Shown: positions 55,133 through 63,941, counted from the first letter of the stretch. The stretch: DNA of 64,000 bases from Candidatus Poseidoniaceae archaeon (GCA_938030705.1 CALHIR010000001.1:142017-206016), one strand, 5' to 3'. Notes: generated by a model from the sequence alone, not told the origin. Numbers and translations are program-made.

Positions 55133-56464
55133 ATGTCCGATATGACCAAGGATGCTGGAAAAGGGGCCCTCCTGGCTCTCTTTCTCGTCACGATGATCGA
55201 CATGATTGGTTTTGGAATCATCATCCCGTTTCTGACCTACCTCGTTCAGGATCTTGCTGCTGAAGAAGGCGTGGTTCGAATTGGCCTCTGGGTTGGCCTC
55301 TTGATGACGGCTTACTCAACGGCTCAATTCATCTCATCCCCCTTTTGGGGCTCGCTCTCAGACCGAATCGGCCGTCGCCCAGTTTTGATGGTCGGTTTGG
55401 TTGGAAACACGGTTTTCTTTACGGCCTTTGGCTTCTCTAACACCCTGATCTTTGCTCTTTCGATGAGGTTTTTGGCAGGTGTGTTCAACGGGAATATCGC
55501 CGTGGCTCGGGCTTACATTGGGGACGTGAGTACGCCGAAGCAATTGGCTACGCGCATGGGACTCATCGGCGCAGCCTTTGGCCTTGGCTTTACCATCGGG
55601 CCCTTCATCGGTGGTGAATTTTCGAATCCTGCCGAGCGCTGGGACCTCTTCGTTGGTACGGTGTTTGAGACCTACCCCTACCTTCTGCCTTGTCTCATTG
55701 CGAGCATTCTTTCAGCAGGCTCATTGGTACTCGCTTTCTTCAAACTCCCTGAATCCATCGACCTCGCCAGTCGGGCCGAACAGAAACCGCAATCTTGGAG
55801 CCGTCAAATGACCACGATGGCAAAGAATTCTGTATCGATGCTCAAAACGGCAACGGTTGGGGCGATGATTTGGGTGACCATGCTGTTCATGCTCGGGTTC
55901 ACCGTGATGCATGCTGTGTTCATCCTGTACACGGAGATGGACCCGTCCGCAGGTGGGCTTGGATTTTCAGAGCAAGACAACGGTCGCATGTTTGCGATGA
56001 TTGGCCTTCTGGGCATCTTAACACAAGGCGTGTTGATCGGCCCACTTACTCGGAAATTTGGTACACGACGGCTCATTCCCTTCTCCATCGCTTTAACCGG
56101 TCTCGGGCTCGTTTTGATTCCATACACCGAAACGACGTTGGTTTGGCTTCAAATGCTTCTCGTGCTCTCCTGTATTGCGATAGGAAACGGTGTGTTTCAA
56201 CCGTCTTCAAGCACCTACCTTACCCGGCTTGCACGGAATGAAGGGTATGATTTGGGTGGGGTGATGGGCGCTCAAGAATCATTGGGGGCCTTTGCACGTA
56301 TCCTCGGGCCGCTCTCAGGAGGTTTCGTTTGGGAACTGACCGTAAACGGTTCGTACCCTTGGGATTACCACACCGCTTTCCATCTGTGTGGTTTCTTGAT
56401 GGTCGTCTCTGGATTACTGACGCTGCGGTTACCAACACTGGCTGGGTTTGACGAGTCCGAATGA
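55133..56464 (+). CDS. Major facilitator superfamily efflux transporter
   Basis: 443 residues from ATG 55133 (MSDMTKDAGKG); a TTG three codons upstream is unlikely. Twelve hydrophobic segments. Motif A between helices 2 and 3 reads GSLSDRIGRRPVLM, and the helix-5 region GAAFGLGFTIGPFIGG resembles antiporter motif C, so it falls with TetA/DHA1-type exporters. Helix 1 has DMIGFGIIIPFL, also typical of this group. The substrate is unknown. It is followed 52 bases later by an AI-2E-type permease gene on the same strand. Confidence 0.9.
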   Translation: MSDMTKDAGKGALLALFLVTMIDMIGFGIIIPFLTYLVQDLAAEEGVVRIGLWVGLLMTAYSTAQFISSPFWGSLSDRIGRRPVLMVGLVGNTVFFTAFGFSNTLIFALSMRFLAGVFNGNIAVARAYIGDVSTPKQLATRMGLIGAAFGLGFTIGPFIGGEFSNPAERWDLFVGTVFETYPYLLPCLIASILSAGSLVLAFFKLPESIDLASRAEQKPQSWSRQMTTMAKNSVSMLKTATVGAMIWVTMLFMLGFTVMHAVFILYTEMDPSAGGLGFSEQDNGRMFAMIGLLGILTQGVLIGPLTRKFGTRRLIPFSIALTGLGLVLIPYTETTLVWLQMLLVLSCIAIGNGVFQPSSSTYLTRLARNEGYDLGGVMGAQESLGAFARILGPLSGGFVWELTVNGSYPWDYHTAFHLCGFLMVVSGLLTLRLPTLAGFDESE

Positions 56465-56516
56465 GCAATTTCTTTGCAGAGATGTTTTGAAAGCCAGAGC
56501 GGTACAGGCTCCCCCT

Positions 56517-57950
56517 ATGGAGACGGCAACACCTGCATGGGCGGGTCAGCAGTTTCGCCATCGTTTGACCGTGCTTTCGCATGCAGCGGTCATCATGACT
56601 TTGGTCACCGTTTGGTTGATTCAACTTGTTGATGTCCTGCAACCCCTCTTCATTGCCCTTGGCATCTATTTTGTATTGAAACCCGGTGCAGACGCCCTTT
56701 CAAAGAAGGGTTTCCCCATCATGCTCTCCTACATCACCATGCTGATGCTGGCGATTTTAATCGTCTTGAGTGCCGGTTTCTTCGCTTACCAGCAGGCGGA
56801 CACGTTCATCGACGACGAAGAGCGCATGGATGAATACACGCTCCTGCTCAACGAACGATGGTCGGATTTGAAGGACATGCCGTTGGTTGGCAAGTCACTC
56901 TTGGACGCTGGTGCTACCGTTGGGGGAACCCTCGACGAGGACTTGGCCAACATGGGTTTCCTCGAGGAAGGTTCCGGAGTCTCAGAAGCCATCAGCGGCC
57001 TCCTCTCGAGCGTGGGGATGTTTTTTGTTACGGGCATCACCGTTCTTTTCTTTCTCCTGTTCATCATCTTTGAAGCCAGTCTGCTTCCTGGCCGTATTGA
57101 ACGGGCTTATCCCGGTGGTGCAAGTGAGCGGGTCAGCTTAATTCGAGACCAAATTGAAGCGAGCGTCAACACCTATGTGGTGGTCAAAACGGGTGTTGGT
57201 TTCGGCACCGGCGTTTGTGCTGGACTGATCATGTTGGTGTTTGGTATCGACCTCTGGTTCACGTGGGCTTTGCTTACCTTTTTGTTGAATTACGTGCCCT
57301 ACATCGGCTCCCTGCTGGCTACGATACCTCCCATTCTCCTGGGCTTTATTCTCCTTGACCCGGCCATGCTCCTCGTGCTCACCACCCTCTTGTTGACCAA
57401 TCAGCAACTCTGGGGGAACATCATTGAAACTCGGTGGGCCGGTCGCGCCCTTGACATTTCACCGGTTCTTTTGTTGGTCGTCACGGCCTTTTCCTTCTGG
57501 GTATGGGGCATCGTTGGCATGATCCTCTCCATCCCGCTTGTGGTTATTTTGAAAATCGTCCTTGAGAACATCGATGCAACCCGTCCGTTGGCCATCCTTC
57601 TCTCCGAACGCGCACCAACCCTCGAAGAGGCTTGGCGAGAGGCCATCAAAGACGGCCGCATCACGGCTTACGAAGAACGGATGCTCAAAGAGCTGCAGAG
57701 CGTTTTGGGGTATTCCGACGACGATGTCAAACTGATCTCTGCCCGCATTGCCTCCGAGTACGCTTTGCGAAGAGGGCGCTTGAGCAACGACCAAATTTCG
57801 CTGATTCGAATCGGTATTGAACACATGCATCAGGCCAAGGATTGGGGCGAGCAATTCGAGGACATTGTCACAGAAGGGAAACTCAATGTCAAGGAGCGTC
57901 TCTTCCTTGGACGACTCGTCTTCGCCCTCGGCGATGAGGAAGAGGAATGA
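56517..57950 (+). CDS. AI-2E/PerM-family membrane transporter
   Basis: 477 residues from ATG 56517 (METATPAWAG); the frame extends upstream into the MFS gene but without family support. About eight membrane helices: two N-terminal, a soluble loop with many acidic residues (about 95-170), then helices with the conserved FLLNYVPYIGSLLATIPP and GMILSIPLVVILK, hallmarks of the AI-2E exporter-like (UPF0118) family. The C-terminal 110 residues are soluble, charged and helical (DDDVKLISARIASEYAL), longer than in many relatives. Family members include Na+/H+ antiporters and signal exporters, so the substrate is open. Confidence 0.85.
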   Translation: METATPAWAGQQFRHRLTVLSHAAVIMTLVTVWLIQLVDVLQPLFIALGIYFVLKPGADALSKKGFPIMLSYITMLMLAILIVLSAGFFAYQQADTFIDDEERMDEYTLLLNERWSDLKDMPLVGKSLLDAGATVGGTLDEDLANMGFLEEGSGVSEAISGLLSSVGMFFVTGITVLFFLLFIIFEASLLPGRIERAYPGGASERVSLIRDQIEASVNTYVVVKTGVGFGTGVCAGLIMLVFGIDLWFTWALLTFLLNYVPYIGSLLATIPPILLGFILLDPAMLLVLTTLLLTNQQLWGNIIETRWAGRALDISPVLLLVVTAFSFWVWGIVGMILSIPLVVILKIVLENIDATRPLAILLSERAPTLEEAWREAIKDGRITAYEERMLKELQSVLGYSDDDVKLISARIASEYALRRGRLSNDQISLIRIGIEHMHQAKDWGEQFEDIVTEGKLNVKERLFLGRLVFALGDEEEE

Positions 57951-57951
57951 T

Positions 57952-58218
57952 TCAGAGCACTTCGGTCAAGATGCGTTCAAGTTCCGTGTTGATTGTGAGA
58001 ATCAACGTGCCAAACTCAGGTGGGATGTTCGGGTCTTCGTACAATTCCTCAAGTTTTGATTGGGCCATGGCGATACGGACATCCAACTGACGGCCTTTGT
58101 TCAGGAGCCAGTTCTCGCACGCTTCTTTGGCTTGGCGGCGAATGTTTCGGGGGACTTTCGGGTCGTCAATTTGATTGATGACGGAGGCAACTTGTTCTAA
58201 TCGTTCTTCGATATCCAT
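57952..58218 (-). CDS. UPF0147-family small helical protein
   Basis: 88 residues from ATG 58218, with AAGGTGAG five bases upstream; three extra codons (ATG 58227) lack a ribosome site. Sequence MDIEERLEQVASVINQI and DDPKVPRNIRRQAKEA match the archaeal UPF0147 family, small helical proteins of unknown function that are conserved across archaea. It is convergent with the AI-2E transporter gene, one base apart. Its retention supports the archaeal origin of the window. Confidence 0.85.
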   Translation of the reverse strand: MDIEERLEQVASVINQIDDPKVPRNIRRQAKEACENWLLNKGRQLDVRIAMAQSKLEELYEDPNIPPEFGTLILTINTELERILTEVL

Positions 58219-58292
58219 GGTACTCACCTTGTTGCACGCAAATCTGGCTGGTCGGTGGCCGTCTTTAAGTTGATGGCCGCCTTGGTTCCTCC

Positions 58293-59288
58293 ATGCAGGC
58301 GACGAACGAGGCCATCTTGGGATGGACGAGGGTCGCTGTTCTCCTTCTCGGTATGGGTTGGGCTGCCTGGATGGACCACAAGACTCGACGGGTTGCCAAT
58401 GAGCACTGGATTGTATGGGCCAAACCGGCCATTTTCATTTGGGCGTTGGACTTGATGGTTCAAGGCGCTGACTGGACCATCTACTTGACCGCCTCAGCCG
58501 TCATCGCCTACGCGAGCATTTCCGTGTTTGGACGCCCCACCGTCAAGGATGCTCTGAACGGTTCATGGATGGACCGTATGTTTCTGTTCTGGTACGCTGT
58601 TAGTGTTATTGGCTTGATCGCCGGTGCCCTCCAATACCAAACGACCACCCCTCTCGAGGTGGTGTTGGATGACGGCGATACCCTCGGGATGTTGTGGTGG
58701 AAAACGGCATCCCTTCTCTTGGTGGTTCTGTTTATCGATTTGGCTTGGCGACTGCGCCTTCTGCACGGCGGCGCCGATGCCAAGGCGCTCATGTGGGTCT
58801 CCTTGGTGTTTCCAACGTGGGCTGCCGTACCGCTGCCGTTTGGAGCCATGGGCGATGGCGTTGTTGTGGCCCTCCCGGTCAGCATCGCTTTGCTCATCTG
58901 GGGAGGTCTTGCGTTTTTGTTCATCCCGGTGGTCATGCTTCTTCTTAATCTCAAACGTGGCGATGTGAGATGCCTTGGCGACCTTCGTTTGGCATGGCAT
59001 GCCTCGATGATGTCGTTGGAGGCAGTTCCTCATCACCATGTATGGGTCTTGAGCGACACGATGGCCATGCCGAATGGTGAGGAGCGAATCGTTCACGCAA
59101 CTCGTGCGCCTCGTCAAACGCCAACCAAAGAAGCGCTCGGCGAACATCTCCAGCGCCTTGCTTCGCTGGGTGCGGAGAAGGTCTGGGTCAGCCACAAGAT
59201 GCCGCTGCTTGTCTTCTTGTTCCCAGCGGTGCTACCGCTGGTCTTGGTTGGAGATCCGACGACCCTTCTGATGCAGTGGGTCGGATAG
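58293..59288 (+). CDS. Archaeal prepilin/preflagellin peptidase (A24 aspartic protease family)
   Basis: 331 residues with about six membrane helices. The two catalytic Asp motifs are visible: Asp28 in WMDHKTRRV after helix 1, and Asp162 in LHGGADAKALM, corresponding to the GxGD motif of type IV prepilin peptidases (Gly-Gly-Ala-Asp here). Such enzymes cleave class III signal peptides of pilins and archaellins. A polar stretch of about 70 residues (225-300) before the last hydrophobic segment is longer than in FlaK/PibD. A TTTAAG element about 30 bases upstream suggests a leaderless mRNA. Confidence 0.82.
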   Translation: MQATNEAILGWTRVAVLLLGMGWAAWMDHKTRRVANEHWIVWAKPAIFIWALDLMVQGADWTIYLTASAVIAYASISVFGRPTVKDALNGSWMDRMFLFWYAVSVIGLIAGALQYQTTTPLEVVLDDGDTLGMLWWKTASLLLVVLFIDLAWRLRLLHGGADAKALMWVSLVFPTWAAVPLPFGAMGDGVVVALPVSIALLIWGGLAFLFIPVVMLLLNLKRGDVRCLGDLRLAWHASMMSLEAVPHHHVWVLSDTMAMPNGEERIVHATRAPRQTPTKEALGEHLQRLASLGAEKVWVSHKMPLLVFLFPAVLPLVLVGDPTTLLMQWVG

Positions 59289-59293
59289 CGTCC

Positions 59294-59443
59294 TCAGTTG
59301 CCCTTGCGCTCGACGTTCTTGGGACGCAGTCCCTTGTAGCTGCACTTTCGGCAGCGAACGGCACGAACGGCATTACGAGCGTTGCAGCGCATGCAAATCT
59401 TGCGGTGGAGCAAGCGGGCTTCTGCTTCGGGGAATCGTGCCAT
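59294..59443 (-). CDS. rpl40e: Ribosomal protein L40e
   Basis: A 49-residue zinc ribosomal protein of the large subunit. Reading the minus strand from ATG 59443 gives [18 protein letters not shown] and then two Cys pairs (CMRCN and CRKCS) that bind zinc, ending [12 protein letters not shown]. Length and sequence match archaeal L40e. The gene ends six bases from the convergent prepilin peptidase. A TATA-like element 20-30 bases upstream implies a leaderless transcript. A long plus-strand frame across this gene is a shadow. Confidence 0.95.
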   Translation of the reverse strand: MARFPEAEARLLHRKICMRCNARNAVRAVRCRKCSYKGLRPKNVERKGN

Positions 59444-59462
59444 GATGGGGCCACCGATTTCC

Positions 59463-59472
59463 CCTATTTAAT
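59463..59472. promoter_or_regulatory. Shared TATA-like element between L40e and the MBL-fold gene
   Basis: CTATTTAATC on the plus strand and GATTAAATAG on the minus strand. It is 20-29 bases before the L40e ATG and about 40-60 bases before the MBL starts, so a near-symmetric TATA may serve both directions. Confidence 0.5.
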
Positions 59473-59524
59473 CGCAACCACCCGCTTTGGGTATGTTCAA
59501 GTTGGGTCAGTGAATGGGCGTCAC

Positions 59525-60286
59525 ATGAAGGTTGTGCGGTTGCCCGGCATCCATCACGACGGAAACGTCGTTCTCATTTCGGGCTCGTTGGGCCACCTCC
59601 TCATCAATGCGGGGACGTCATGGTACCAAGCGCTGCAGGTTGAACGCATCACGGGCCAATTGGGCGATGAACGGTTGGACCGTATTCTTTTGACCTCTCG
59701 GCGTTTTCCCGTTTCAGGAGGCGCCGCTCATGTGGCGCAGGCTTTTGGTGATGTTCCCGTTCATATTCATGCGGACGGCCAGGCGGCGCTCGAAACGGGT
59801 GATTTTTTCACCACCTGGGCCAATCGGTACGATTCGGACATGCCTCGCACAGCGACCGAGGGGCTGAGCGAGGAGGATGTCTTTCCTATGGGTGGCGGCG
59901 AGGTAGTTTCTATCCATCTTCCTGGTCATGCCAGCGAAGGGATGGGCTTTCACATACCGCACTTGTCAACTTTGGTGGTGGGAGCGCTCATCCCCAGAGC
60001 CGACCGTCCCGCTCGTTGGGATCTTCCGGGGGGTTCCTTAATCGATCTCATCGCCAGCCTCAAGCGAATCAAAAAAATGAACCTCACCTCCATCGTTCCT
60101 TTGCAAGGACCTGCTATTCGCGGAGCAGAACATGTTCAAGAGGTCCTCAATCGGCACGTGGAATTTTATGAAGAAGCCGCTGAAAACGAAGGTCGCCCCC
60201 CTCGCTCGTGGGACAGACCTGCATCAACAGCAGTTTGGTTGACGCCTCGTACACCATGGCCGCTTGAAGAGCAGGAATCGGTCTAA
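59525..60286 (+). CDS. Metallo-beta-lactamase-fold protein lacking the HxHxDH metal motif
   Basis: 253 residues from ATG 59525 (MKVVRLPGIHHDGN); GTG 59510 is also possible. The longer frame runs through L40e and is rejected. MBL-like elements: VVLISGSLGHLLINAGTS (usual LIDTG strand), LDRILLTSRRFPVSGGAAHV where THxHxDHxGGA would stand, and VSIHLPGHASEGMGFHIP (usual PGHTPG). The three histidines and aspartate of the first metal motif are replaced by Ser, Arg, Pro and Val. Hydrolase activity of the classical kind is unlikely. It is a candidate binding or regulatory protein, or uses other residues. Confidence 0.75.
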   Translation: MKVVRLPGIHHDGNVVLISGSLGHLLINAGTSWYQALQVERITGQLGDERLDRILLTSRRFPVSGGAAHVAQAFGDVPVHIHADGQAALETGDFFTTWANRYDSDMPRTATEGLSEEDVFPMGGGEVVSIHLPGHASEGMGFHIPHLSTLVVGALIPRADRPARWDLPGGSLIDLIASLKRIKKMNLTSIVPLQGPAIRGAEHVQEVLNRHVEFYEEAAENEGRPPRSWDRPASTAVWLTPRTPWPLEEQESV

Positions 60287-60846
60287 GCCGGGTAGGGCAT
60301 GAAGTAGGTTTGACTGAGTCTTTTGTGTCGTTTTACGCGGTAGGAGGCTGCTGTGTTTTCGACGTCGTGCGATGTTCCATCCAGCGTTCGAACATGGTGA
60401 ATCCATCCGCTCCGAACATGGACCCTCTCCCCCTCAATGTGAAGACTTGAGACGGGTCCATCGATTGAAAATTCATGCACACAACGGATGGTACGACCAT
60501 CGCAGACCGACCAAACCGCACCGTGTTGGGTGCCAACAAGAAAGTGCATTGAGCCCTCGTCGACCAGTGTCAAAGCTCGTATGCTGCCGGCGTTCAAAGA
60601 GAATTTTGCAACGGTCTCCAAACGAGGGATCGTTAGGACGACCACGTGGCCATCGGACGTGCCAATGGCGGTCGCATCGACCGGCCCCATCGGCCCTCGC
60701 ATGGCAAGAAGCACGGTCGGCAACCCTTCGAGTTTGGTCCTGGTCGCTCGACCTTCACGAGGTTTCCATGATACCACGCCGTCGTTCATGGCGACAAGCG
60801 TGCCGTCGTTGGTCGTTAGACTCCGAACAATTGTTCGTTGATTCAT
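60283..60846 (-). CDS. Propeller-like protein of unknown function
   Basis: A 187-residue, beta-rich soluble protein with about four repeated blade-like segments: DGTLVAMNDGVVSWK, GTSDGHVVVLTIPRLETV, GTQHGAVWSVCDGRTI and the RSGWIHHVRTLDG segment. The pattern recalls WD40/quinoprotein-type blades, but the protein is too short for a closed seven-blade propeller. No catalytic motif recognised. Its stop overlaps that of the convergent MBL-fold gene by four bases. Confidence 0.65.
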   Translation of the reverse strand: MNQRTIVRSLTTNDGTLVAMNDGVVSWKPREGRATRTKLEGLPTVLLAMRGPMGPVDATAIGTSDGHVVVLTIPRLETVAKFSLNAGSIRALTLVDEGSMHFLVGTQHGAVWSVCDGRTIRCVHEFSIDGPVSSLHIEGERVHVRSGWIHHVRTLDGTSHDVENTAASYRVKRHKRLSQTYFMPYPA

Positions 60847-60914
60847 ATGCCCAATGAAGTGCAGGAGGTACTCCTTTCTTTTTCACACCCAGTGGGAGAA
60901 AGTGAAAGTGAACA

Positions 60915-61190
60915 TCAGTACATGTCATCGTTCTTGTTTTCTTTCTTCCACTTTCGGTAGCAGGATTTGCAGACGCGAACACGACCCTTCCGCATCTCGT
61001 AGCCGTTGGACCCCCACATGTCAATCGCGTCGTCGATGGAAAGCGAACGCCCACCCATGGATTTGTCAGCAAAGTTTTCGCAATCCTTCACGCCACAAGG
61101 CAACTCGCCTACTTTCGTGTTGGACTTGGATTTCTTCTGTTCCTCGCCGGCGTCTTTTTTCTGCTTGCGCGCCTTTGCTTTGAATCCCAT
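60915..61190 (-). CDS. Small zinc-binding protein of unknown function
   Basis: 91 residues from ATG 61190 (MGFKAKARKQKKDAG). The longer frame overlaps tfb and is rejected. The N-terminal third is Lys-rich and probably disordered. The rest has LPCGVKDCENFADKSM and VRVCKSCYRKWKKEN: two Cys pairs (CxxxxC and CxxC) separated by about 35 residues, likely one zinc site. It lies 40 bases downstream of tfb on the same strand, so co-transcription with the general transcription factor is likely. A nucleic-acid-binding role is inferred from basicity and zinc motif. Confidence 0.78.
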   Translation of the reverse strand: MGFKAKARKQKKDAGEEQKKSKSNTKVGELPCGVKDCENFADKSMGGRSLSIDDAIDMWGSNGYEMRKGRVRVCKSCYRKWKKENKNDDMY

Positions 61191-61230
61191 GATTGTGGCT
61201 TGCAGGCCCCGTTCATGAAGGTTACCACGT

Positions 61231-62244
61231 TCATTGCAAGTTTTGGTACTGGCGGATTTTATCCAACAGCCCGTCGATGATACGGAGCAAGCCTCGTAGC
61301 GTGACTTCCGAGACGTTGGCCACGGCACAGACTTCCGATTGTGTGCGGGGTGTCCCGGCAGCACTGGCGGCCTTGTAGATCAGGGCAGCGGCCACGCCCA
61401 TCGGTTTCTTGCCCTGCCAGACATCGTCGTGTGGGCGGATGGTGGTCCACAGTTCATCGAGCGGGGTGCGAATGCTCGGTTCAAGGCCGAGGTCGGACAT
61501 GAACTTGTCAAAGTACTCGTCCGGTGCCGTGATTTTGTGCATGTTGAGTCGCCGGGAAACTTGGCGAATCAGGCGTGAGAGGTCTTTTTCCGTGATGTCA
61601 AAGGCGCCGGCGACTTCGGGGATTTGGCGGGGCAACCCTTCCTGTCGGGCCACGAGATAGGTGCAGGCAGCCGTCACACCAGCGATAGAGCGGCCGGTGA
61701 CGAAGCCTTCACCGGACAGACGACGATAGAGTCGTGCCGCTTCTTCTTGCAGAGGCGCAGGCAGACCAGAGCGGTCTCGGATGAACTGGTTGGCTTTGAC
61801 CAAGTTTCGTTCTCGACTCTTCCGAGTCTTTGAGCGCTCGTCGATGACACGTCGTCGTCGCCACTCACGACGAGCCTGGGAACTCATGCCGTGTCGAGAG
61901 GCGATGCCGGTGTTGAGGTCACGTACATCGATGGTGGTGTTGAGTCCTTTGTCAGCGAGGGTGTAGGTCATGGGGCGGCCGACACGAGATCGGTCTTCCC
62001 CGTTGTCCCGGTTGGTCCATTCAGCGCCCGGGTCCGGAACGTTTTCCTCCGCCACCAAACCACAGTCGCCGCAGGTAATTTCACCACGGGAGATGTCAAA
62101 GTCCCAATTCACGGCCCCGCAATCCTCGCACGGGCGAGTGTGTCCGTCAAGGGTTCGCCGGGACGGGTCGTGGGGGGTCATGCCTGGAAGGGAAGGGCGT
62201 GCAGTGTTTTTGGCCGGGGTTGGCTCGTTTCTTTGTTTCATCAT
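61231..62244 (-). CDS. tfb: Transcription initiation factor B
   Basis: 337 residues; AAGGAG upstream of ATG 62244. N-terminal zinc ribbon (PCEDCGAVNWDFD and ITCGDCGLV), B-finger region (GRPMTYTLADKGLNTTID), then two cyclin-like repeats (about 140-230 and 235-335) with GRSIAGVTAACTYLVAR and KKPMGVAAALIYKAAS. It recruits RNA polymerase to TBP-bound promoters. An extended hydrophilic N-terminus of about 35 residues precedes the ribbon. A strong TATA lies upstream. Confidence 0.96.
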   Translation of the reverse strand: MMKQRNEPTPAKNTARPSLPGMTPHDPSRRTLDGHTRPCEDCGAVNWDFDISRGEITCGDCGLVAEENVPDPGAEWTNRDNGEDRSRVGRPMTYTLADKGLNTTIDVRDLNTGIASRHGMSSQARREWRRRRVIDERSKTRKSRERNLVKANQFIRDRSGLPAPLQEEAARLYRRLSGEGFVTGRSIAGVTAACTYLVARQEGLPRQIPEVAGAFDITEKDLSRLIRQVSRRLNMHKITAPDEYFDKFMSDLGLEPSIRTPLDELWTTIRPHDDVWQGKKPMGVAAALIYKAASAAGTPRTQSEVCAVANVSEVTLRGLLRIIDGLLDKIRQYQNLQ

Positions 62245-62277
62245 CTCAACTCCTTGTTTAGTAGTGGGGCATTGTGT

Positions 62278-62286
62278 TATATAAAT
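62278..62286 (-). promoter_or_regulatory. TATA box of the tfb promoter
   Basis: TTTATATAA on the minus strand, 34-42 bases before the tfb ATG, preceded by a GGA-type BRE-like stretch (TCGGA). A start about 25 bases downstream leaves a short leader containing AAGGAG. Confidence 0.7.
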
Positions 62287-62380
62287 CCGAGGTTTCTTTG
62301 CACATACCTAGTCTCACTCAATACACGGTTTTCGTCTTAGAGCAGACTGGTTGCTTGTACAGAGAGTTCACGCCTCTTGT

Positions 62381-62386
62381 TATAAA
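62381..62386 (+). promoter_or_regulatory. TATA box of the purA promoter
   Basis: TATAAA (within TTATAAACGG), about 111 bases before the purA ATG, which would give a leader of roughly 85 bases. No other clear TATA lies in the plus direction in this gap. Confidence 0.5.
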
Positions 62387-62496
62387 CGGTCGTTCCCGTT
62401 CGTGGCCGGTTTCATTACGGCAAGACCACGGATTTGAACAAAACAGCATCACAGGGTTCAAAGGCGTCCCGCGGTGCCGATGAAACGAGGATTAAC

Positions 62497-63798
62497 ATGC
62501 CAGCCACCGTGATTCTAGGCGCTCAGTGGGGTGATGAAGGGAAAGGAAAACTCGTTGACCGATTGGCCGAACAAGCCACGTGGGTCGCCCGCTTTCAAGG
62601 TGGAAACAACGCCGGCCACACCGTCGTCCTCGGTGAACAGGTACTGAAATTCCATCTTCTGCCGTCGGGCATCACCCGCAAGGAATGCCATCTTGTTCTC
62701 GGTGATGGCATGGTCATTGACCCGTGGGTTCTCGACAAAGAACTGACCGGGTGGGAAGAAACAACCGGGGAAGACCCACGTGGTGCTCGCCTCTTTGTCA
62801 GTGAGCGAGCTCACATCATCCTCCCCTACCACCGCTACATGGACAGTCTTGACACGAAGATTGGCACCACCGGTCGTGGTATCGGTCCAACCTACGCCGA
62901 TAAGATCAACCGGGTCGGCCTTCGTTTCGGCGATGTGGCCGAAGTCCACGGGGATGAAGGATGGACCAACGCTACCGTTGAGCGCATGAACGCCTCACTG
63001 GAAGCCGCAGGCTCCTCCGAGCGTGTATCGGCCGAAGGCTTGGCCAGCGATATCGCCTGGATTCACGAGAACTATGCTTCCTGCATTGCCAACACCGGTC
63101 TGATGCTCGACAACGCCCTAAAACTCGGAGAGCACGTGATTCTCGAAGGCGCACAAGGTTGCCTGCTTGACATCGACCAAGGGACCTTCCCGTTCGTCAC
63201 CTCCTCCGTAACCTCCCGGGGCAACGCCACGCACGGTGCTGGCATTCACCCCGGACATGTGGAGGACGTCATCGGTATCACCAAGGCCTACATCACTCGG
63301 GTTGGCCACGGCGCTATGCCCACAGAAGTCGAGGACGAAGCAGGCGTCCACATGGGCACCGTCGGCAAAGAATTTGGAACCACAACCGGACGGAAACGCC
63401 GATGTGGATGGTTTGATGCTGTGGTCATGCGTCACGCCCAACGCATCAACGGCTTTACCGGCCTCGCGCTGACCAAATTGGATGTTTTGGGAGGTCTTGA
63501 CGAACTCAAGATTTGCGTGGCCTACGAACTGGACGGGAAGGAGATTACCGAACTTCCCTCCACGGCTTCGGCCCTCGCCCGCTGCAAGCCGATTTACATC
63601 ACCATGCCAGGTTTCCCTGAACTCTCGCTTTCCGAGTGGCTGGCCATGGCGGTTCATGCCAACGAATCCGGTAAAGGAATCTCCGTCCTGCCCACCGCCG
63701 CCCAACACTACATCGCCAAACTCGAAGCCTTGGTGGGCGTGCCCTGTACCAGCGTGGGCGTTGGCCCAGACCGGGACGCCACCATTGACTGCGTTTGA
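62497..63798 (+). CDS. purA: Adenylosuccinate synthetase
   Basis: Joins IMP and aspartate with GTP, the first committed step to AMP. 433 residues from ATG 62497 (MPATVILGAQWGDEGKGK), with GAGG upstream; the frame opens 21 codons earlier but the family starts here. Motifs: QWGDEGKGK (GTP loop), GNNAGHTVV, IGTTGRGIGPTYADK, LEGAQGCLLDIDQGTFPFVTSS, GRKRRCGWFDAV and the C-terminal GVGPDRDATI. All appear intact. It is followed 58 bases later by tRNA-Ala. Confidence 0.97.
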   Translation: MPATVILGAQWGDEGKGKLVDRLAEQATWVARFQGGNNAGHTVVLGEQVLKFHLLPSGITRKECHLVLGDGMVIDPWVLDKELTGWEETTGEDPRGARLFVSERAHIILPYHRYMDSLDTKIGTTGRGIGPTYADKINRVGLRFGDVAEVHGDEGWTNATVERMNASLEAAGSSERVSAEGLASDIAWIHENYASCIANTGLMLDNALKLGEHVILEGAQGCLLDIDQGTFPFVTSSVTSRGNATHGAGIHPGHVEDVIGITKAYITRVGHGAMPTEVEDEAGVHMGTVGKEFGTTTGRKRRCGWFDAVVMRHAQRINGFTGLALTKLDVLGGLDELKICVAYELDGKEITELPSTASALARCKPIYITMPGFPELSLSEWLAMAVHANESGKGISVLPTAAQHYIAKLEALVGVPCTSVGVGPDRDATIDCV

Positions 63799-63856
63799 TT
63801 CGCTGTCCTGCACAGGTGAAGGCTCAAAAGGGAGTGGCTCACCGCTCGGATTACAA

Positions 63857-63929
63857 GGGCGCTTAGCTCAGTTGGAAGAGCGTCTGGTTTGCAACCAGAA
63901 GGCCGGGGGTTCAAATCCCCCAGCGTCCA
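63857..63929 (+). tRNA. tRNA-Ala (UGC)
   Basis: A 73-base cloverleaf without intron: acceptor GGGCGCT with AGCGTCC, D arm GCTC/GAGC, anticodon stem TCTGG/CCAGA with loop TTTGCAA (anticodon TGC), T arm GGGGG TTCAAAT CCCCC, discriminator A. The G3-U70 wobble pair, the main alanine identity element, is present. CCA is not encoded (next bases are CT). Confidence 0.95.
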
Positions 63930-63941
63930 CTCCCCTCAGAG

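Noticed and set aside
59276..59524. N-terminal extension of the MBL-fold gene to 59276
   Set aside because: It runs antisense through the entire L40e gene and over the shared promoter, and family similarity begins only after 59525.
61191..61364. Extension of the small zinc protein to 61364
   Set aside because: It would overlap the 3' end of tfb by over 130 bases. The Lys-rich N-terminus beginning at 61190 is a natural start.
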